This document shows positions 1-7,973 of a stretch of 64,000 nt of DNA, one piece after another. A program made the position numbers and the translations under genes. The stretch's first letter is position 1. Each line of letters opens with the position of its first letter. The stretch lies in the NCBI GenBank assembly GCA_963803265.1, contig CAWDLZ010000011.1:460548-524547 (forward strand), in the 5' to 3' direction. The notes beneath the pieces are model-generated. The model saw only the letters and a program-made list of their open reading frames with translations. It was not told the origin of the DNA and ran no database searches. This DNA comes from CAIKMD01 sp963803265 (GTDB taxonomy: Bacteria > Pseudomonadota > Alphaproteobacteria > ATCC43930 > CGMCC-115725).

Positions 1-984
1 CCCGGTCTCCTTGAGCTCGGTGCCGAAGCAGCGCTGGTAGTATTCCGCCACGGTGGCGCGCTCGACCTCGTCGCATTTATTGAGGAAGGTGACGCGGAAG
101 GCAAAGGCCGTATCGTTGAAGATGCGCGTGTTCTCGGCCCAGGTGATGACGGTGCGCGGCGACATCACGGTCGAGATGTCGCCGTTGATGAAGCCCGCGC
201 GGGTGAGCTCGGCCAAGGCCACCATGGCGTTGACCTCGCGCCGGTCCTTCTCGTTGTCGAAGCTCGGCGCCTTGGCCAGCACGATCTCGACCTCGACATC
301 GTGCGGCAGGTAGTTGAGCGTCGCCACGATGTTCCAGCGATCCATCTGGCCCTGGTTGATCTGCTGGGTGCCGTGGTAGAGGCCGGTGGTGTCGCCGAGG
401 CCGACCGTGTTGGTGGTGGCGAACAGCCGAAAGCCGGGATGCGGCGTCAGCACGCGATTCTGATCGAGCAGCGTCAGCTTGCCGTCGACCTCGAGCACGC
501 GCTGGATGACGAACATCACGTCGGGCCGGCCGGCGTCGTATTCGTCGAACACGAGCGCCGTCGCGTGCTGCAGCGCCCAGGGCAGGATGCCCTCGCGAAA
601 CTCGGTCACCTGCATGCCGTCGCGCAGCACGATCGCATCCTTGCCGATGAGGTCGATGCGGCTGATATGGCTGTCGAGGTTGATGCGGATGCAAGGCCAG
701 TTGATGCGCGCCGCGACCTGCTCGATATGGGTCGATTTGCCGGTTCCGTGATAGCCCTGGATCATCACGCGCCGGTTGTATGCGAAGCCGGCCAGGATCG
801 CGAGCGTGGTGTCGCGATCGAAGCGATAAGCCTCATCGAGGGTCGGGACGTAATCGCAAGTTTGCGAGAACGCCGGCACCTGCATGTCGCTGTCGATGCC
901 GAAGGTCTGGCGGACCGAAACCGTGATATCGGGCATGCCGGTCGGCATGACGAAGGGGTCGTGTTGGGTGCTGGGGGTTGCCAT
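1..984 (-). CDS. cobS: Aerobic cobaltochelatase subunit CobS (3' end beyond window)
   Basis: AAA+ ATPase subunit of the CobNST complex that inserts cobalt into hydrogenobyrinate diamide in aerobic cobalamin synthesis. Reading leftwards from the ATG at 984, 328 codons are open to the window edge, so the C-terminus is missing. Walker A GYHGTGKST lies at residues 77-85, and the Walker B-like FDEYD at about 146-150; the sensor region follows (ATTNTVGLGD). Length and motifs match CobS. The J-domain gene lies just upstream on the same strand, an arrangement common in alphaproteobacteria. Identification is by recognised family sequence and is firm; only the end is unseen. Confidence 0.95.
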   Translation of the reverse strand, partial: MATPSTQHDPFVMPTGMPDITVSVRQTFGIDSDMQVPAFSQTCDYVPTLDEAYRFDRDTTLAILAGFAYNRRVMIQGYHGTGKSTHIEQVAARINWPCIRINLDSHISRIDLIGKDAIVLRDGMQVTEFREGILPWALQHATALVFDEYDAGRPDVMFVIQRVLEVDGKLTLLDQNRVLTPHPGFRLFATTNTVGLGDTTGLYHGTQQINQGQMDRWNIVATLNYLPHDVEVEIVLAKAPSFDNEKDRREVNAMVALAELTRAGFINGDISTVMSPRTVITWAENTRIFNDTAFAFRVTFLNKCDEVERATVAEYYQRCFGTELKETG

Positions 985-1019
985 AACGGGAATGTATCGC
1001 TGCTGTTGTGCCGGATGGT

Positions 1020-1577
1020 TCAGGTCGGAAAGTAGCTTGCCTTCAAGAGCGCATAGGCCTGATTGATCTCCTTGAGGCGCTCTTCGGCGTCCTTGTCGCC
1101 GCCGTGAACGTCGGGATGGTGGAGCTTGACGAGTGCCTTATAGCGGGCCTTCAGCCCCACCAAGGTCAAGGGCGGCTGGAGGTCGAACAGCGCAAACGCT
1201 TTTTCCTGGGGCGAGCGCGGGCGCTTGGTCGCGCCGGACTCGGACTTGCCATCCTCGTCGAGATCGAACAGGCCAAAACCACGCCATTTTGCGCTATAGA
1301 GCGCGCCGATCCGGGCGCCCAGCGGCCAGGTTGGCCGCTGCCAAACGGTGTCGTTGCGGATCTCGGCCTCGATTTCGGCCACGCTCATGCCGGCATAGAA
1401 ATTCCAGGCGGCGTTGTAGGCCCGCACGTGGTCGAGGCAGAACCAGTAGAAATCGTGCAGCGAGGCCCGCGAGCGCGGCGCGCGAAAATCGCCCGCTCCG
1501 CTGCAGCCGGCATGGTCGCAGGAGCGTGGCGGCGGCGGGCCCGGATCGGCGACAACTTCGAGGCGCGGACGAGACAT
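1020..1577 (-). CDS. J-domain (DnaJ-class) molecular chaperone
   Basis: A 185-aa protein with a C-terminal J domain (about residues 125-185) containing the HPD tripeptide in LHHPDVHGG, which stimulates DnaK ATPase activity in this family. The N-terminal part (CDHAGCSGAG, then FYWFCLDHVRAYN) is the cysteine-containing region usual in the alphaproteobacterial J proteins encoded beside cobS. The frame stays open to about 2000, but that extension runs antisense through bolA and has no family character, so I chose the ATG at 1575-1577. It reads toward cobS with a 35-bp gap. Client is unknown. Confidence 0.9.
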   Translation of the reverse strand: MSRPRLEVVADPGPPPPRSCDHAGCSGAGDFRAPRSRASLHDFYWFCLDHVRAYNAAWNFYAGMSVAEIEAEIRNDTVWQRPTWPLGARIGALYSAKWRGFGLFDLDEDGKSESGATKRPRSPQEKAFALFDLQPPLTLVGLKARYKALVKLHHPDVHGGDKDAEERLKEINQAYALLKASYFPT

Positions 1578-1687
1578 TGATAGAGTATGGGGGTTGGTCG
1601 GAACCAAGACAAGCATGGCCGATCCGCGTTGGAAATTTATTGACAAGCCGCTCTTTCCGAGGCTTAGCGTCGATCCCGATCTTCGGA

Positions 1688-2002
1688 GTGACGGCCATAA
1701 GGATTGCCGAGCGCATACGCGTGAAGCTCGAAGCCGCCTTGAAACCCGAGCGCCTGGCGGTTTACGACGATTCTCATCGCCATGCCGGTCACCACCCCGG
1801 CGCACGGCGCGGCGAGGAGACCCATTTCCGGCTTGAGATCGTGGCTTCGCGTTTTGCCGGACAGAGCCGGGTCGCCCGCCAGCGCCAGGTCCACGCCATC
1901 CTCGCCGAAGAGTTGGCGGATTCCGTACACGCCCTGCAACTCCTGACGCTGACGCCGGAGGAAGAGAGCAGGAAGCACCCGCGCGGCTTGGGCGAGGCAT
2001 GA
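1688..2002 (+). CDS. bolA: BolA family protein
   Basis: A 104-aa BolA-like protein, divergent from the J-domain gene. The helix-rich start (IAERIRVKLEAALKPERL) is followed by the class II KH-like fold with the conserved ETHFRLEIVASRF and QVHAILAEEL segments. BolA proteins work with monothiol glutaredoxins in iron-sulfur trafficking or iron-responsive regulation. The GTG at 1688 gives the usual VTAIRIAERI-type start; no ATG lies nearby in frame, and the ribosome site is weak, so the exact start is less certain than the gene. Confidence 0.88.
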   Translation: MTAIRIAERIRVKLEAALKPERLAVYDDSHRHAGHHPGARRGEETHFRLEIVASRFAGQSRVARQRQVHAILAEELADSVHALQLLTLTPEEESRKHPRGLGEA

Positions 2003-2023
2003 CAACCCAAGATTGCGTTTATA

Positions 2024-2038
2024 GGAGAATGATTATCA
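2024..2038. promoter_or_regulatory. Fur/Irr-like iron box
   Basis: GGAGAATGATTATCA matches 13 of 15 positions of the classical Fur core TGATAATNATTATCA. It lies in the gap between bolA and the RHH gene, about 40 bp before the latter's first possible start. It suggests iron control of the RHH gene. Binding is inferred from sequence only; the Fur, Mur or Irr specificity cannot be told apart here. Confidence 0.5.
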
Positions 2039-2055
2039 GTAGTTGAAATCTACTG
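2037..2055. promoter_or_regulatory. Perfect inverted repeat next to Fur-like box
   Basis: CAGTAG-N7-CTACTG, a perfect 6-bp inverted repeat with a 7-base centre (TTGAAAT), touches the right half of the Fur-like box. Spacing suits a dimeric repressor half-site pair, perhaps the RHH protein encoded just downstream; a small hairpin in the leader is the alternative. Confidence 0.35.
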
Positions 2056-2077
2056 CTGGGCCTATATGATATAGGGT

Positions 2078-2470
2078 GTGCGTGATGGCATACACAACCT
2101 ATTGCCCAGGAGACCCGATCAAGGGGCTGGCGAAAGCCAATCGACGCTCGTCAACCGCAACGTGACGGTCGCGGGCCATCGGACCAGCGTCCGGCTCGAG
2201 GCGCCGATGTGGGATGCGCTCCGTGATGTCTGTGCCCGCGAGCATCTGAGCGTCAACAGGTTGGTCACGATGATCGCCAAGACCCGCCAGGAATCGAGCC
2301 TTACCGCTGCCATCCGCGTCCGCCTGATGACCTATTACCGGGAAGCCGCGACCGAGCACGGCCACGGCGGCGCCGGGCACGGGCGCGCGAACGACTTCGG
2401 CGCGGTTGCGATCGGGCATCGCCCGCCCGGTGACCACCCGGCTGCGGCGCTGGCGAGGCCTCCGGCATGA
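2078..2470 (+). CDS. Ribbon-helix-helix domain protein (RHH_4-like)
   Basis: Up to 130 aa. The segment NVTVAGHRTSVRLEAPMWDAL followed by LSVNRLVTMIA is the beta-strand/helix/helix pattern of RHH_4 family proteins, which are DNA-binding-like and usually about 80-110 aa. The GTG at 2078 is the first possible start; a TTG at about 2101 or the GTG at about 2162 (VTVAGHRTS) would also give a complete domain, so the N-terminus is unsettled. The last ~40 residues are low-complexity Ala/Gly/His/Pro. The gene follows a Fur-like box and an inverted repeat, which suggests iron-linked or autogenous control. Confidence 0.7.
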   Translation: MRDGIHNLLPRRPDQGAGESQSTLVNRNVTVAGHRTSVRLEAPMWDALRDVCAREHLSVNRLVTMIAKTRQESSLTAAIRVRLMTYYREAATEHGHGGAGHGRANDFGAVAIGHRPPGDHPAAALARPPA

Positions 2471-2513
2471 CGGCCGGCGGCGGCGGAACAGCTTCCCGGT
2501 TCGCCGTCGCCCG

Positions 2514-3443
2514 TCAGTCCGTGACGAGGCGCTCCAGCCCCAGGCTGCGGCAGGCCGAGGCAAGCTGGAAATTTTCGTTGATTTCCCAATTCATCGACCG
2601 CTGCGCATCCGATCCCGAAGTGATGAGGGAGTGGACATAATCTTTCTTGCCGATTTTTGTGAAATGCCCATCGTGGATGGACTTGTCCCTTAGAACATTG
2701 GCCTTCCCGGCCAATTTTTTGTGCCAATAGTAAATGCCCGCGCCATGATCCCAGTAATAACGCCGCCTGAGGTCCCTCTCGTCGGGGCTCGAACAGTTCG
2801 GGTGCTCCCAAAACTCCATCCACCATCCGCAGCCCTTCTCGAACTGGCTGCGGCTAGCGGCTCGGGTGGTGCAGCCGATGAGCTCCCAGTGGCGCTTCTT
2901 TGAAACCGAGAACAGATGCCGCAGGCCCGGAGAGGAGGCCGTCACCGTCGTGGAATCATCCGCCTGCGTCGCGAAGATCTGCGCCAGGGACCGCAGCAGC
3001 GGCAGCCGGACCAGCAGATCGGAATGCCAGAAGGCGAGGCGGTCGGCGAACAGGAAGGCGAATTCCAACGGAAAATGCGGATAAAGAACGGGAAGACCGA
3101 TGCCGTCATTGAAGTCGATGACGACCGCTCCTGGGGACACGGTCTTCGGCGGACCGACGCGGGGATCGAAGCCGATCACGGGGGTCCAGCCGACCGCTTG
3201 CACGAGCTTCTGCTGAACGAGACACCATTGGTCATCGACGTTCCAGCACAACCAGGGCAGTTTGACACCGCTGAGCTGGCGGTCCCATTTTCTCGAAGCA
3301 TCGCGGATCACGGCGATCTCCATCGACAGCGCGCGAAACGCGCCCCAGTTTCCCTGGCCGGCACGGTGTTCGATCTCGGCCCGGCTCTTCCCTGCCCAGG
3401 GATTGTCATCACTCCCTGCCATCACTGCCGCCCCGCCGGACAT
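2514..3443 (-). CDS. Unknown Trp-rich protein downstream of a glycosyltransferase
   Basis: A 309-aa protein I do not recognise. It is rich in Trp, Tyr and His, with clusters such as GWWMEFWEH and RRYYWDHGAGIYYWHKKL, and has no signal peptide or clear membrane segment. The start ATG at 3443 lies 26 bp after the stop of the family 2 glycosyltransferase on the same strand, so the two are probably co-transcribed; an internal ATG eight codons later is an alternative start. Its place at the edge of the exopolysaccharide locus suggests a role in sugar metabolism, but nothing in the sequence proves it. Confidence 0.7.
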   Translation of the reverse strand: MSGGAAVMAGSDDNPWAGKSRAEIEHRAGQGNWGAFRALSMEIAVIRDASRKWDRQLSGVKLPWLCWNVDDQWCLVQQKLVQAVGWTPVIGFDPRVGPPKTVSPGAVVIDFNDGIGLPVLYPHFPLEFAFLFADRLAFWHSDLLVRLPLLRSLAQIFATQADDSTTVTASSPGLRHLFSVSKKRHWELIGCTTRAASRSQFEKGCGWWMEFWEHPNCSSPDERDLRRRYYWDHGAGIYYWHKKLAGKANVLRDKSIHDGHFTKIGKKDYVHSLITSGSDAQRSMNWEINENFQLASACRSLGLERLVTD

Positions 3444-3468
3444 TTCGCCCGGTCCGCCGTGACCGCCG

Positions 3469-4377
3469 TCATCGGCCCAACCCCAGGATCTTCGCCAAGG
3501 CGAGAAAATTTTCGCGCGGTGCGCTGCCCCGCAGCGCGGCGCCGAGAATCAACCCCGCCCCGCGGCCGGCTTCCCCCGCCGCGACAAGGTTGCGGCCGAG
3601 CCGAGCGTAGCGCCGGGCGAGGATGCGGCGGCGCTCGGCGCCGGTCAGGCGGTGGCGCTGGGCTTCGAGATGGCGGCGCACCATGCCCAGCACATGGACG
3701 GCCTGCTCGGCCGCATGAGCCGATGAGTAGCTGGCCGCGCGATAGTGATAGACCGCGAGCGATTGGCGCAGCGCCACGACCTTGCCCAGGAGCGCCAGCT
3801 TGATGAAAAAATCCTGATCCTCGCCGACCGCGAGAGCCGGGTCGAAGCCGCCCGTCGCATCGACGAGCGCCCGCCGCGTCAAGACCGAAGACGTGCCGAT
3901 GAAAGAGGAGGCCAGAAGCTCGCGCCACGCCGTCTCGCCTTCCGTCGGAGGCTGGCGGGCGAAGACGGTCGGGCCTTCGCTGCGGTCCTCGTGGACCGCG
4001 CGCATGTCGCACACCACGAGGCTTGCCGCCGGATCGCGCGCTATCGCCGCGACCTGGAGCGCGAGCTTTTCCGGGAGCCATTCGTCATCGGCATCGAGCA
4101 AGGCCACGAGCTCGCCCCGCGACGCTGCGACGCCGTCATTGCGCGCGGCCGCCGGGCCGCCGCGCCGCATCCGGCGGAGCAGGCGAAGGCGAGGATCGGT
4201 ATCGCTCGCGACCAGCGCAGCGGTGCCGTCGCTGCTGGCATCGTTGACGACGATCGCCTCCCAATGCCGATAGGTCTGGGCATGAATCGAATCCAAGGCG
4301 CGCCGCAGGGTTCCGGCCGCGTTGCAGGCAGGGGCCACGATCGAGACGAGCGGGCTGGCGGGCGCGTCCAGAGCCAT
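3469..4377 (-). CDS. Family 2 glycosyltransferase
   Basis: A 302-aa GT-A fold glycosyltransferase. The N-terminal VSIVAPACNAAGTLRRAL, the nucleotide-binding VVNDASSDGT and the DxD-type LLDADDEWLP are all in order, and EDQDFFIKLAL is the usual acceptor-side motif. It is cytosolic or membrane-peripheral and would add a sugar from a nucleotide donor to a lipid-linked glycan. It starts the leftward pair with the Trp-rich unknown gene and is divergent from the O-ligase gene at 4521. It closely resembles the GT2 at 7029 in domain layout, so the two may be paralogues. Donor and acceptor are unknown. Confidence 0.93.
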   Translation of the reverse strand: MALDAPASPLVSIVAPACNAAGTLRRALDSIHAQTYRHWEAIVVNDASSDGTAALVASDTDPRLRLLRRMRRGGPAAARNDGVAASRGELVALLDADDEWLPEKLALQVAAIARDPAASLVVCDMRAVHEDRSEGPTVFARQPPTEGETAWRELLASSFIGTSSVLTRRALVDATGGFDPALAVGEDQDFFIKLALLGKVVALRQSLAVYHYRAASYSSAHAAEQAVHVLGMVRRHLEAQRHRLTGAERRRILARRYARLGRNLVAAGEAGRGAGLILGAALRGSAPRENFLALAKILGLGR

Positions 4378-4520
4378 GACGGCCTGTCATCCCACGGCGC
4401 GGCGCAAGATTCGGTTAACGGCGGCGACACCAAGCCCCGTGACGGCGCCGGATGGGAAAATTACCCGCCTCTTAAACAATTTCCGGTATCCCCTAAGCAT
4501 CGCCGCCACCGGGGCTTTCC

Positions 4521-5858
4521 GTGCGCTCGCTGCTTCTGACCGTCGTCATTTTCGCGCTCCTGCCAACGGCGTTCATCTCGCCTTTCGTGGGCGTGCTGCT
4601 GTGGTCCTGGGTGTCGTTCATGAGCCCGCACCGCTTGGTCTGGGGCATCGGCGACGGCCTGCCCTGGGCCGCGATCGTCGGCGGCGTCGGCATCATGGGC
4701 TGGCTGTTGAGCGAGCGCCGGCGCATCCCCGTCAACGCCACCACCGTCCTGCTGTTCCTACTCGCGGCGGCATACTCGGTCAGCACCTATTTCGCGCTGG
4801 TGCCCGATCTCGCCTGGGACAAATGGGAAGCGGTGATGAAGGAGTTCGTGTTCTTCTTCATCACCGCCGCGCTGCTGACGAACCGCGTGCGCGTGCACGC
4901 CTTGATGTGGATCATGGTGGTCTCGGTCGCCTATTACGGCATCAAGGGCGGCGTGTTCACGCTGCTGACCGGCGGCGAATACCGCGTCTGGGGCCCCGAT
5001 CTCACCGCCATCTCGGACAATAACCATCTCGCGACCGCGCTCGTGATGGTGCTGCCGCTGATGAACTATCTCGGGCGCCAATCGAAGAACGATCTGCTGC
5101 GCCTCGGCTCGCGCGGCGCGATGGCGTTCTGCCTGCTGTCGGTGCTCGCCAGCTATTCGCGCGGCGCCTTCCTCGCGCTGACCGCGATGATCGTCTATTT
5201 CTGGCGCCATTCGCGGCACAAAATGGTATCGGCGGTGGTCATCGCCGGGGCCCTGTCGGCAGCGGTCGCCTTCATGCCCACGCAATGGTTCGACCGCATC
5301 GCGTCGATCCAAGACTACGAATCCGACGCATCGGCCGAGGGCCGCCTCGAGATCTGGGGCACGGCGATCAAGATCGCGCTGTCGCGCCCGCTGGTCGGCG
5401 GCGGCTTCTATGCGCCCTATACCCAGTCGGTCATCGACCAATACGCGCCCGGCACCCAAGCCCGCGCGGTCCACAGCATCTGGCTGGAAGTGCTGGGCGA
5501 GAACGGCTTCCCCGCCCTCTTCCTGTGGACGGCGCTGCTGCTCGTCGAACTCAACAATTGCGGCACCATCATTCGCCGAACCAAGAACATCCCCGAGCTG
5601 CAATGGGCCAACGACCTGGCGCGCATGTCGTTGGTGGCGCTCCTCGGCTATATGGTCGGCGGCAGCTTCCTGTCGCTGCCCTATTGGGACTTCTATTACA
5701 CGCTGATCGTTCTGATCGCCGCGGTCCGCCGCATCGCCCTGGCCGAGCTCGCCGCGATGAGCAAGGCGCCGCCCGCCGACACGCTCGCGGCGATGCTCCG
5801 CAAGCCCGTCGCGCTGCCCGCGCCGCTGCCGCCCTTGGCCGCGCGGGCCGCGGAGTAG
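4521..5858 (+). CDS. O-antigen ligase/Wzy-like protein, exosortase-A-associated
   Basis: A 445-aa polytopic inner-membrane protein with about ten hydrophobic segments, resembling the putative O-glycosylation ligase subfamily of exosortase-A (PEP-CTERM) loci. Typical segments are SPHRLVWGIG near residue 35, ISDNNHLATALVMVLPLMNY near 170, LASYSRGAFLAL near 215 and the periplasmic loop ending in HSIWLEVLGENGFP near 315. Proteins of this family polymerise or transfer undecaprenyl-linked glycans in the periplasm. The start is GTG at 4521. It heads a rightward group with two glycosyltransferases. Confidence 0.88.
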   Translation: MRSLLLTVVIFALLPTAFISPFVGVLLWSWVSFMSPHRLVWGIGDGLPWAAIVGGVGIMGWLLSERRRIPVNATTVLLFLLAAAYSVSTYFALVPDLAWDKWEAVMKEFVFFFITAALLTNRVRVHALMWIMVVSVAYYGIKGGVFTLLTGGEYRVWGPDLTAISDNNHLATALVMVLPLMNYLGRQSKNDLLRLGSRGAMAFCLLSVLASYSRGAFLALTAMIVYFWRHSRHKMVSAVVIAGALSAAVAFMPTQWFDRIASIQDYESDASAEGRLEIWGTAIKIALSRPLVGGGFYAPYTQSVIDQYAPGTQARAVHSIWLEVLGENGFPALFLWTALLLVELNNCGTIIRRTKNIPELQWANDLARMSLVALLGYMVGGSFLSLPYWDFYYTLIVLIAAVRRIALAELAAMSKAPPADTLAAMLRKPVALPAPLPPLAARAAE

Positions 5859-5878
5859 GCGCGCGGTCGGCGTCATCC

Positions 5879-7027
5879 ATGCTGGTTGGCCGTTTGACGC
5901 CTTCCCGGACTGGCGCGCTTCGCATCGGCGTCGATGCGCGCAGCCTCAACGTCGATCATCTGCGCGGCATGGGGAACTATTTGTCCGGGGTGATCGGCGC
6001 GCTCGGGCAGACGCGCGATCTGGAGTGGCGGTTCTTTTCCAACCGGCCCGATCTGCCGTTTCACCATCCCTTCCGCGGCGCCGAGCGGGCGTTCCACGCC
6101 TTCGATTGCCGCGGCCACCGCTTCCAGCTTTGGGAGCAGGCGGCGCTGCCGGCTTCGGCGCTTTATCGCGGCATCGACGTGCTGCATTGCCCGCAGAACG
6201 GGGCGCCGTGGTGGCAGCCGGTGCCGACGGTCGTGACCATCCATGACACCCTGCTCTGGGACGGCGCCGAGGCGATGCCGCAAGGGCGCTATCGCGACAC
6301 CGTCCTGCCCCGCGCCTTCCGGCGCGCCGCCGCGCTCATCACCATCAGCGAGCAGTCGAAGCGCGACATCGTTCGGCGATGGCCGAACCTCGCGGCCAAG
6401 CTCCACGTCGTGCCCCACGGCGTCGAGCCGGCGTTTCTCGAGCTGGAGCCGGCGCCGCTCGGCGACAGTTTGCGCGCGCATGGCATCGCCGAGCCGTATC
6501 TGCTCTATTGCGGCGGCCTGGTGGCGAGGAAGCGCCTCGAATGGGCGCTCGACATCTTTTGCGCGCTCGGCGATCCGGCGCTTCGGCTCGTCCTCTGCGG
6601 CGTACCGCGTTCGCAGCACGCGACCGCGCGCGCGGTGCTCGGCCCCGAATTGCGGGCGCGCGTGCGCCTCGCGCCCTTCATCGCGGCCGAGGACATGCCG
6701 CGCCTCTACCAGAACGCGGCGGCGGTGCTTTACCCAACGCTCTACGAGGGCTTCGGTTTCCCGGCGCTCGAGGCGCAAGCCGCGGGAACCCCGGTGCTGA
6801 TGAGTGCGCTCGGCAGCCTTGCGGAACTGGCCGGGCCCGGCGCGGTTGTGCTCGAGCCCGAGGACCGGGAGGGCTGGATCGCCGCCGCCCGCGCGGCGGT
6901 CGCGGCGCATCGCGCCGGGCGGCGGCCCGACGAGACCGCGCGGCGCTGGTCGCGGCGCTTCTCGTGGGAGGCATCGGCCGCGGCCCATCTCGCGATCTAC
7001 CGGCAAGCCGCGCAAAGGACAGGCTGA
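5879..7027 (+). CDS. Family 4 glycosyltransferase (GT-B)
   Basis: A 382-aa retaining GT-B glycosyltransferase. The N-domain shows GVDARSLN and the loop RGMGNYLSGVI; the C-domain has YCGGLVARKR and the E-x7-E motif in EGFGFPALEAQ that binds the nucleotide sugar. The ATG at 5879 is 20 bp after the O-ligase stop and starts the protein cleanly; the frame remains open far upstream, but that part is antisense-like shadow of the O-ligase. The next gene starts 1 bp after its stop, so translation is coupled. Confidence 0.93.
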   Translation: MLVGRLTPSRTGALRIGVDARSLNVDHLRGMGNYLSGVIGALGQTRDLEWRFFSNRPDLPFHHPFRGAERAFHAFDCRGHRFQLWEQAALPASALYRGIDVLHCPQNGAPWWQPVPTVVTIHDTLLWDGAEAMPQGRYRDTVLPRAFRRAAALITISEQSKRDIVRRWPNLAAKLHVVPHGVEPAFLELEPAPLGDSLRAHGIAEPYLLYCGGLVARKRLEWALDIFCALGDPALRLVLCGVPRSQHATARAVLGPELRARVRLAPFIAAEDMPRLYQNAAAVLYPTLYEGFGFPALEAQAAGTPVLMSALGSLAELAGPGAVVLEPEDREGWIAAARAAVAAHRAGRRPDETARRWSRRFSWEASAAAHLAIYRQAAQRTG

Positions 7028-7028
7028 C

Positions 7029-7973
7029 ATGCCGGCGAACCCGCTGGTGACGGTGGTGATGCCGTGCTTCAACGCCGCGCCGACCGTCGCGATGGCGCTC
7101 GCATCGGCGCGCGCGCAGAGCTACCGCCCGATCGAGATCATCGCGGTCAACGATGGCAGCCGCGACGGCACTCTTGAGATTCTGCGGCGCGAGGAAGGCG
7201 GCGATCTGCGAGTCATCGCGTGCGAGCGGAACGGCGGCGCCGCCGCGGCGCGCAACTGCGCGATCGCCGCGGCCAAGGGCGAATATCTCGCCTTTCTCGA
7301 TGCCGACGATCGCTGGGCCGCCGACAAGCTGGCGCGGCAGATGGCGCTCATCGCGGGCCACCCGCGCATGACCATGATCGGTTGCCGCGCCGAGGTCGTG
7401 CGCCGCGACGGCACGCGCGAGCCGGTCAATCCCGACCGCGCGCCGCCGCAGGGGCCCGAGGCTTGGCGCGTCTTGCTCCATCACAGCTTTTATGTCCCGA
7501 CCGAGGTCGTGGCGCGGACCGATGCCGCGCGCAAGATCGGCGGCTTCGCCGCGACCATGCCGGCCGCCGAGGATCAGGATTTCTTCATCCGCATGGCGCT
7601 CGAAGGCGAAGTCGGATTTGTCGATGCCAGCCTCGCCACCATGTACGAGCAGGCGGACGGCCTCAGCAGCCGCACCCACGCGCGGGAATATGAAACCACG
7701 ATGCCGATGATCTTGGGGCACTGCCGCGATCTCGCCGGCAGGCTGAGCCGAAGCGAGGTGCGCCGCATCCTCGGCGCGCGCTACGCGGCGATCGGCCGCG
7801 GCGTCTATCCCGACGCGCCGCTTTTGGGAGCGCGCCTCATCCTCCGCGCGATCCTCGGCGGGCATGAGCCCATCGCCAATCTCTATTATCTGGTGGCTGC
7901 CTCGCCATGGGCGCGCCGGCTCAAGGCGCGGCTCTCTCACCGCGCCGACGCAAGCACCTTGGCGCGCACATAG
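7029..7973 (+). CDS. Family 2 glycosyltransferase
   Basis: A 314-aa GT-A glycosyltransferase with VTVVMPCFNAAPTV at the N-terminus, AVNDGSRDGT, the DxD motif in FLDADDRWAADK and EDQDFFIRMAL. It is translationally coupled to the GT4 in front (stop TGA, one base, ATG). Its last 37 bp overlap the 3' end of the convergent GT8 gene. It likely adds one residue of the exopolysaccharide repeat unit on the cytoplasmic face. Confidence 0.93.
   Translation: MPANPLVTVVMPCFNAAPTVAMALASARAQSYRPIEIIAVNDGSRDGTLEILRREEGGDLRVIACERNGGAAAARNCAIAAAKGEYLAFLDADDRWAADKLARQMALIAGHPRMTMIGCRAEVVRRDGTREPVNPDRAPPQGPEAWRVLLHHSFYVPTEVVARTDAARKIGGFAATMPAAEDQDFFIRMALEGEVGFVDASLATMYEQADGLSSRTHAREYETTMPMILGHCRDLAGRLSRSEVRRILGARYAAIGRGVYPDAPLLGARLILRAILGGHEPIANLYYLVAASPWARRLKARLSHRADASTLART

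Noticed and set aside
1578..2000. N-terminal extension of the J-domain protein to 326 aa on the minus strand
   Set aside because: The extension is antisense to bolA, is Arg/Pro/Ser-rich and unlike the family; the ATG at 1577 gives a normal product.
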